Below are positions 33,102-37,302 of a stretch of 37,302 nt of DNA, in pieces (the stretch's first letter is position 1; every line of letters starts with the position of its first letter). The notes beneath the pieces were generated by a model that was given only the letters and a program-made list of their open reading frames with translations, did no database searches and was not told the origin of the DNA. The DNA comes from an uncultured Oscillospiraceae bacterium (GTDB lineage Bacteria; Bacillota; Clostridia; Oscillospirales; Acutalibacteraceae). The position numbers and the translations under genes are program-made. The stretch is taken from positions 1-37,302 of the forward strand of contig UQDO01000019.1 of assembly GCA_900539855.1 (NCBI GenBank), written 5' to 3'.

Positions 33102-34076
33102 ATGAGGTCTTTCACCGTAAACAGCAACGATGCCGGTCAGCGGCTCGATAAATTTGTGACCAAAGCGGCTCCCATGCTGCCGCAGAGCCTTTTGTACAAA
33201 TATATAAGGTTGAAACGCATAAAGCTCAACCGCAAAAAGGCGCTCATAAGCACAAGGCTTTCGGTCGGCGACACGGTAGATATGTATATAGATGATGAGT
33301 TCTTCGGCAGCCGTGCACCTAAATACGATTTTTTGTCGGCGTCCGGTGTACTCGACATTGTTTACGAGGATGAAAACATACTTCTTGCCGATAAAAAGCA
33401 GGGGCTTCTTGTTCATCCGGACGAAAACGAATACGGCGACACGCTGATAGCAAGGATACAGCGCTATCTTTACGAAAAGGGCGAGTATGATCCGGAAAAC
33501 GAAGCCAGCTTCCGTCCGGCGCTTGCCAACAGGATAGACCGGAATACCGGAGGAATAGTGATAGCCGCAAAAAACGCCGAGGCGCTGAGGATACTCTGCC
33601 AGAAGATAAAAGACCGCGAGATAGACAAATGGTATCTCGCCGTTGTGCACGGGGTTCCGGAAAAGCGGTCGGATATCCTGGAAGGCTATCTTGAAAAGAA
33701 CGAGCAGAAAAATCAGGTATATATAAAGGATAGGATGTCTGATCAGACAAGGACGATAAAAACAAAATACACCGTTCTTGCCGAAAATAACGGCTTGTCG
33801 CTTTTGAAGGTTGAGCTGCTGACCGGGCGCACGCATCAGATAAGGGCGCACCTTGCGTCCATAGGTCACCCCCTGCTCGGCGACGGAAAATACGGCAAAA
33901 ACGCGGCAGACAAGGCAAAGGGCTTCAAGCATCAGGCGCTGTATTCATACCGCCTGCGGTTCAGTTTCACGACCGATGCCGGAATACTTGAATACCTTAA
34001 CGGCAAAACGTTTGAAGTAAAATCGGTCTGGTTTGCCGACAAGCTGTTCCCCGACTGCAAATATAAAAGAAATTGA
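33102..34076 (+). CDS. RluA-family pseudouridine synthase
   Basis: RNA-modifying enzyme isomerising uridine to pseudouridine, probably in 23S rRNA. An S4 RNA-binding domain (about 12-60, RLDKFVTKAAPMLPQSLLYKYI) precedes the catalytic domain. The signature NRIDRNTGG carries the catalytic D146; the family consensus is HRLDxxTSG, so His and Ser are changed but Asp is kept. RTHQIRAHLASIGHPLLGDGKYG is the typical later motif. 324 residues is normal for RluC/RluD-like members; which position it modifies cannot be read. ATG follows AAGGAG. It sits alone after the tRNA terminator. Confidence 0.92.
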   Translation: MRSFTVNSNDAGQRLDKFVTKAAPMLPQSLLYKYIRLKRIKLNRKKALISTRLSVGDTVDMYIDDEFFGSRAPKYDFLSASGVLDIVYEDENILLADKKQGLLVHPDENEYGDTLIARIQRYLYEKGEYDPENEASFRPALANRIDRNTGGIVIAAKNAEALRILCQKIKDREIDKWYLAVVHGVPEKRSDILEGYLEKNEQKNQVYIKDRMSDQTRTIKTKYTVLAENNGLSLLKVELLTGRTHQIRAHLASIGHPLLGDGKYGKNAADKAKGFKHQALYSYRLRFSFTTDAGILEYLNGKTFEVKSVWFADKLFPDCKYKRN

Positions 34077-34114
34077 CCTTTTATCCGATCAGAGTACCTA
34101 AAAACATAAAAAAC

Positions 34115-34141
34115 AGGAGACGAGCAGTCCCCTGTTTAAGT
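34115..34141 (-). terminator. Hairpin with U-run downstream of the RluA gene
   Basis: AAACAGG / CCTGTTT with an inner GAC/GTC. On the minus strand the stem runs into U6; on the plus strand only short T-runs follow. No convincing minus-strand gene precedes it, so its role is uncertain. Confidence 0.45.
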
Positions 34142-34328
34142 TTGTCTTTAAGTCTAAAATTTTCTTTTGCGGTATTATTGGCGCATTTTTGTTTTTTCGC
34201 TGACATGTGCGGCGGAAAAACGTTTTTCGAGAGCATTTGAGTGTAATATCGGCAAAGATAGATTGCGGTCCTAAAAAGCCTTGATTTTAGAGCGAACACA
34301 CTCAAAACGTGTCAAATTTTCGGCACGC
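34142..34328. other. Gene-free stretch between RluA gene and copA
   Basis: Within the 284-bp gap (34077-34360), this A/T-rich part has no ORF with a ribosome binding site. One 9-bp inverted repeat, TTTGAGTGT (near 34237) / ACACTCAAA (near 34296), is separated by about 50 nt. No promoter is convincing. Confidence 0.4.
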
Positions 34329-34358
34329 TAAAAGCCCCTGTCCGGGGCTTTTATTTTT
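34329..34358. terminator. Bidirectional terminator between RluA gene and copA
   Basis: AAAAGCCCC-tgtcc-GGGGCTTTT followed by ATTTTT on plus. On minus the stem ends in UUUU right after the copA stop. It serves copA leftward and any rightward transcript from the RluA gene. Confidence 0.78.
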
Positions 34359-34360
34359 AA

Positions 34361-34561
34361 TCACTCCACTTCGTATCCTGCCGATACTATCGCGCTTTTT
34401 ATCATTTCATCGGTGACCTTCAGGTCAGCGGTTACGACCGCTGTGCCCAAATCGTGGCTGACGACTGCATCCTGCACACCGTCTATTGCCATGATCGCCT
34501 TTTTTACAGCCATCTCGCAGTGCTGACACATCATACCTTTGACCTTAAATGTTCTTTCCAT
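34361..34561 (-). CDS. copZ: Possible CopZ copper chaperone from an internal start in copA
   Basis: The last 66 codons of copA, read from the internal ATG at 34561, give a complete CopZ-sized heavy-metal domain. It begins MERTFKVKGMMCQHCEMAVK, with CxxC at residues 12 and 15 and the usual beta-alpha-beta end DEMIKSAIVSAGYEV. AAAAGGAG (34571-34578) precedes the ATG with 9-nt spacing, as strong as any start in the window. Both the fused and the free form could therefore be made from one frame. CopZ normally delivers Cu(I) to CopA and CsoR. That the internal start is used is inference. Confidence 0.5.
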   Translation of the reverse strand: MERTFKVKGMMCQHCEMAVKKAIMAIDGVQDAVVSHDLGTAVVTADLKVTDEMIKSAIVSAGYEVE

Positions 34562-36865
34562 TTTTACATTCTCCTTTTGTATATTATCGTTTGCATCCGA
34601 ATGTCTCTTATTCTTAGGATGCAGTTTCGCAAAATTGAGTCTCAGTGCGTTTGTCACAACGCACACGCTCGAAAGGCTCATTGCCGCCGCTCCGAACATG
34701 GGATTCATCGACCAGTCGAGCAGATGCGTCCATGCTCCTGCCGCAAGCGGTATGCCGATGACATTATATATAAACGCCCAGAAAAGGTTTTCATGTATGT
34801 TGAGGAGAGTATATCTTCCGAGGCGTATTGCAGCAGGCACATCGGACAGTCGGCTCTTCATAAGCACAACATCGGCTGCATCTATTGCAATATCGGTTCC
34901 GGCGCCTATTGCAATTCCGATATCGGCACGCGCCAAAGCCGGAGCGTCGTTTATTCCGTCGCCCACCATCGCGGTTTTTGAGTTTTCGGACAGCTTTTTT
35001 ACGACCGCTTCCTTGCCGTCTGGCAGTACACCTGCTATGACCTCGTCTATACCTGCCTGCTTTGCTATTGCCTTGGCGGTACGTTCGTTGTCACCGGTCA
35101 GCATTACCACCTTAAGCCCCATACCTTTAAGTTCGGCAACGGCATCGTGGCTGTCGGGCTTTATCGTATCGGCGACGGCTATAAGACCTATAAACTTTCC
35201 GTCGAGCACAAAGAACATCGGTGTTTTGCCCTCTGCCGACAGATTGTCGGCTGCTGCCTTGACATCGTCGCCAACCGCTGCGTTCTCTGCGGCAAAGGAA
35301 AGATTTCCGCCTATTATACTTTTGCCGTCTATAACGCCTTTTAGTCCGTGACCCGGCACTGCCTCGAAGCCTGATACATCACCGCGCGCTATCTTCATTT
35401 CCTCAGCTTTCCGGAGGATCGCCTTTGCAAGCGGATGTTCGCTTTTTCCTTCAAGCGCCGCAGCCGCAGACAACAAACCGGTCTCATCCATTGCACCGAA
35501 CGGCATAATATCTGTCACATTGGGAGCTCCTTCAGTGACCGTTCCGGTCTTATCAAGCACCACCGTTCCGATACGTCCGGTACCCTCAAGCGCTGCTGCA
35601 GTTTTGAACAGTATACCGTTCTTGGCGCCAACGCCGCTGCCCACCATTATAGCCACAGGAGTTGCAAGTCCCAGCGCGCACGGACAGCTTATGACCAGCA
35701 CCGATATAGCGCGTGCCAGTGCGAAGCCTACTGTCTGACCGACAAGCAGCCATATCACTGTGGTAATGACCGCTATTGAAATGACCACCGGCACAAAAAT
35801 GCCGGACACCTTATCCGCCGCCTTTGCGATAGGCGCCTTTGTTGCGGATGCATCGCTTACCATTTTGATTATCTGAGACAGCGTAGTATCCTCGCCCACA
35901 CGGACGGCACGGCACTTTAAAAACCCCGACCTGTTGACCGTTGCGGCTGATACACTGTCCCCTATGCCCTTTTCGACCGGAACACTTTCTCCGGTCAGAG
36001 CCGACTCATCGACCGCGCTGCTGCCGTCAAACACCGTGCCGTCGACCGGAATACTGTCGCCCGGTCGCACTATGAATATATCCCCGACCGCCACTTCGCC
36101 TATAGGAACGGTCACTTCCCTGCCGTCTTTCAGGACGGTCGCGGTTTTGGGCGACAGCTCCATAAGACCCTTTATTGCGTCTGTGGTTCTGCCCTTTGAT
36201 ATCGATTCCAGCATTTTGCCTACCGTTATAAGGGTAAGAATCATGGCTGCTGACTCAAAGTAAAACTCATGCATATAGTGCATGCCGGCGTGCATACCGT
36301 CGGTCATTACAACATCGGTCATTTTAAACAGCGCATACAGGCTGTAAACATATGCCGCTCCGGCACCGAGAGACACGAGCGTGTCCATATTAGGCGCGCG
36401 GTGCAAAATACCCTTTGTGCCGTTTATAAAGAATTTGCGGTTTATCACCATGACTGCGGTGGTAAGCAGCAGCTGGATAATACCAATGGCAATATGGTTT
36501 TGCGCGAGCCTTTCTGGCAGCGGCCAGTTCCACATAGTATGACCCATTGAAAAATACATCAGCACAAGCAAAAAGCCGACCGACCATATAAGCCGGTTTT
36601 TAAGAGCCTTTGTTTCAGCTTTGCCCGGATCACCTTCATCGTTTTTTTCTTCCTGTTTTCCCTTGACCGACGCACCGTAACCGGCTTTTACGACTGCGTC
36701 GATTACGACGCCGCTCTCAACATTACCTTCTACCGACATTGAACCGGTAAGTAAATTGACCGAGCAGTCGCTGACGCCCTTTACAGCTCTTACCGCCTTT
36801 TCAACCCTTGCGCTGCAGGCGGCACAACTCATTCCGGTAACATTGAACTGTTGCATATTCACCAT
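34361..36865 (-). CDS. copA: Copper-exporting P1B-type ATPase CopA with C-terminal CopZ-like domain
   Basis: Pumps Cu(I) out of the cytoplasm. Residue order: N-terminal heavy-metal domain with GMSCAAC (C14, C17), membrane helices, the actuator TGES loop (LTGESVPVEKG), the CPC metal site (ISCPCALGLATP), phosphorylation site DKTGTVTEG, the HP dipeptide in SEHPLAKA, and GDGINDAPAL. The pump normally ends soon after the last helix (NALRLNFAKLHP). Here a 25-residue linker leads to a second metal domain with GMMCQHC (C780, C783). The linker holds AAAAGGAG and an in-frame ATG at 34561, see separate entry. The ATG at 36865 or 36856 is the start; 36856 has better spacing from AGGG. It follows csoR with a 2-bp gap. 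Confidence 0.95.
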   Translation of the reverse strand: MVNMQQFNVTGMSCAACSARVEKAVRAVKGVSDCSVNLLTGSMSVEGNVESGVVIDAVVKAGYGASVKGKQEEKNDEGDPGKAETKALKNRLIWSVGFLLVLMYFSMGHTMWNWPLPERLAQNHIAIGIIQLLLTTAVMVINRKFFINGTKGILHRAPNMDTLVSLGAGAAYVYSLYALFKMTDVVMTDGMHAGMHYMHEFYFESAAMILTLITVGKMLESISKGRTTDAIKGLMELSPKTATVLKDGREVTVPIGEVAVGDIFIVRPGDSIPVDGTVFDGSSAVDESALTGESVPVEKGIGDSVSAATVNRSGFLKCRAVRVGEDTTLSQIIKMVSDASATKAPIAKAADKVSGIFVPVVISIAVITTVIWLLVGQTVGFALARAISVLVISCPCALGLATPVAIMVGSGVGAKNGILFKTAAALEGTGRIGTVVLDKTGTVTEGAPNVTDIMPFGAMDETGLLSAAAALEGKSEHPLAKAILRKAEEMKIARGDVSGFEAVPGHGLKGVIDGKSIIGGNLSFAAENAAVGDDVKAAADNLSAEGKTPMFFVLDGKFIGLIAVADTIKPDSHDAVAELKGMGLKVVMLTGDNERTAKAIAKQAGIDEVIAGVLPDGKEAVVKKLSENSKTAMVGDGINDAPALARADIGIAIGAGTDIAIDAADVVLMKSRLSDVPAAIRLGRYTLLNIHENLFWAFIYNVIGIPLAAGAWTHLLDWSMNPMFGAAAMSLSSVCVVTNALRLNFAKLHPKNKRHSDANDNIQKENVKMERTFKVKGMMCQHCEMAVKKAIMAIDGVQDAVVSHDLGTAVVTADLKVTDEMIKSAIVSAGYEVE

Positions 36866-36867
36866 CC

Positions 36868-37164
36868 CTATTTCATAAGCTTTTGAAGTATATCTGTAAG
36901 TTCATCCACAGTTTCAAGTTTATCCGCTTTTATATCGTTTATAACGCAGGTCTTGATATGCGTATTGAGTATTTGCCTGCTGAACGCGGCAAGCGCGGCA
37001 GAAGCGGCAGCAGTCTGTGTCAGAATATCGGTACAGTAGGCGTCGTTTTCAACCATTTTTACGAGACCTCTTATCTGCCCCTCAATACGGTTGAGCCGAT
37101 GCACCAGTGCTTTTACCTCTTTTTCATCCCGTTGCTTGCTTTTATGGCAACAGCATTCATCCAT
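36868..37164 (-). CDS. csoR: CsoR-type copper-sensing repressor
   Basis: DUF156-family repressor of 98 residues that releases DNA on binding Cu(I). The core is all-helical, with RLNRIEGQIRGLVKMVEN and the Cu(I) triad C44 (YCTDIL), H69 and C73 (NTHIKTC), matching Cys-His-Cys of copper sensors and not the variants of CstR or RcnR. An additional N-terminal CCCH (residues 4-7) might bind metal (inference). ATG follows AAGGAAG. It is the first gene of csoR-copA, with a promoter and two palindromes upstream, so it should repress its own operon. Confidence 0.93.
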   Translation of the reverse strand: MDECCCHKSKQRDEKEVKALVHRLNRIEGQIRGLVKMVENDAYCTDILTQTAAASAALAAFSRQILNTHIKTCVINDIKADKLETVDELTDILQKLMK

Positions 37165-37189
37165 ATCTTACACTTCCTTCCGGCAGGTT

Positions 37190-37210
37190 ATATACCCCCT
37201 ACCGGTATAT
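37190..37210. promoter_or_regulatory. Second CsoR-type palindrome
   Basis: A 21-bp site with 7-bp arms, ATATACC / GGTATAT, and a CCCTACC centre. It covers the predicted transcription start of csoR. Confidence 0.65.
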
Positions 37211-37211
37211 T

Positions 37212-37240
37212 ATTATATACCCTCACAGGGTATATGTCAA
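37212..37240 (-). promoter_or_regulatory. csoR-copA promoter with operator in the spacer
   Basis: On the minus strand TTGACA (37235-37240), a 17-nt spacer, and TATAAT (37212-37217): full consensus. A 21-bp perfect palindrome with 9-bp arms, ATATACCCT-CAC-AGGGTATAT on plus (37215-37235), fills the spacer, so a bound repressor would exclude RNA polymerase. Confidence 0.85.
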
Positions 37241-37245
37241 GAGGT

Positions 37246-37302
37246 AAATAAATTTTAGTTTATCTGCGTAAGAAACCGAAAATCTAATTGTGCATTTGTA
37301 GG
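37246..37302. mobile_element. Partial second copy of the MITE-like repeat
   Basis: The 57 bp from AAATAAATTTTAG to the window edge match 6800-6856 at 54 of 57 positions. The element is cut by the window end. Its end lies 5 bp upstream of the csoR minus-35 box. Confidence 0.7.

Noticed and set aside
33012..33932. 306-codon minus-strand open frame opposite the RluA gene
   Set aside because: It is antisense to a gene with an intact catalytic motif and overlaps the tRNA terminator; the product is cysteine/aromatic-rich nonsense without a domain.
34081..34305. 74-codon minus-strand frame in the RluA-copA gap
   Set aside because: It starts with TTG without a ribosome binding site, has no recognisable family, and crosses a terminator hairpin.

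Overview
The window is a chromosomal segment from a low-to-moderate GC Gram-positive anaerobe of the Clostridia, most likely an uncultured gut Oscillospirales (Ruminococcaceae-like) lineage. This is inferred from the gene content: a mraZ-rsmH-ftsL division/wall cluster, AddAB instead of RecBCD, a BofA-family protein, a DUF1292 protein, PASTA-domain PBP, FtsW/FtsQ/FtsZ, a MurE with the DNPR motif of meso-diaminopimelate ligases, and consensus sigma-A promoters with strong AGGAGG-type ribosome binding sites. No phage, transposase, CRISPR array or defence island is visible. Almost everything is a housekeeping gene, so the interest lies in regulatory RNA, repeats and small architectural oddities.

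Layout. 1-4500: topoisomerase IV-type pair parE-parC on the minus strand. 4594-6665: plus-strand VTT membrane protein, Fe-S protein and Rrf2/IscR-like regulator. 6666-7535: a long gene-free stretch holding a terminator, a 127-bp inverted-repeat (MITE-like) element and a minus-strand structured RNA of about 350 nt with its own consensus promoter and intrinsic terminator. 7536-8078: DUF1292 gene followed by a recognisable 6S RNA. 8077-11720: two tandem paralogous GH16 lipoproteins, minus strand. 11861-19403: minus-strand operon bofA-addB-addA-ybaK. 19526-20185: LUD-domain gene on the plus strand. 20289-32682: division and cell wall (dcw) cluster on the minus strand in the order mraZ, rsmH, ftsL, PBP, murE, mraY, ftsW, murG, murA, ftsQ, ftsZ. 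32947-34076: tRNA-Leu(UAA) and an RluA-family pseudouridine synthase on the plus strand. 34361-37240: copper operon csoR-copA on the minus strand, with a second copy of the MITE-like repeat running off the right edge.

How it fits together. The dcw cluster makes lipid II (MurE, MraY, MurG, MurA), polymerises and crosslinks it at the septum (FtsW, PBP, FtsL, FtsQ) and positions the ring (FtsZ). Its promoter carries MraZ-type repeats, and ftsZ has an additional promoter. The copper operon is built around two CsoR-type palindromes, one lying inside the promoter spacer. The copA gene carries a C-terminal CopZ-like domain that retains its own ribosome binding site and start codon. The best candidates for something undescribed are the minus-strand structured RNA at 7023-7376, the possible dual-product copA/copZ gene, and the duplicated N-terminal domain of the paired GH16 lipoproteins.
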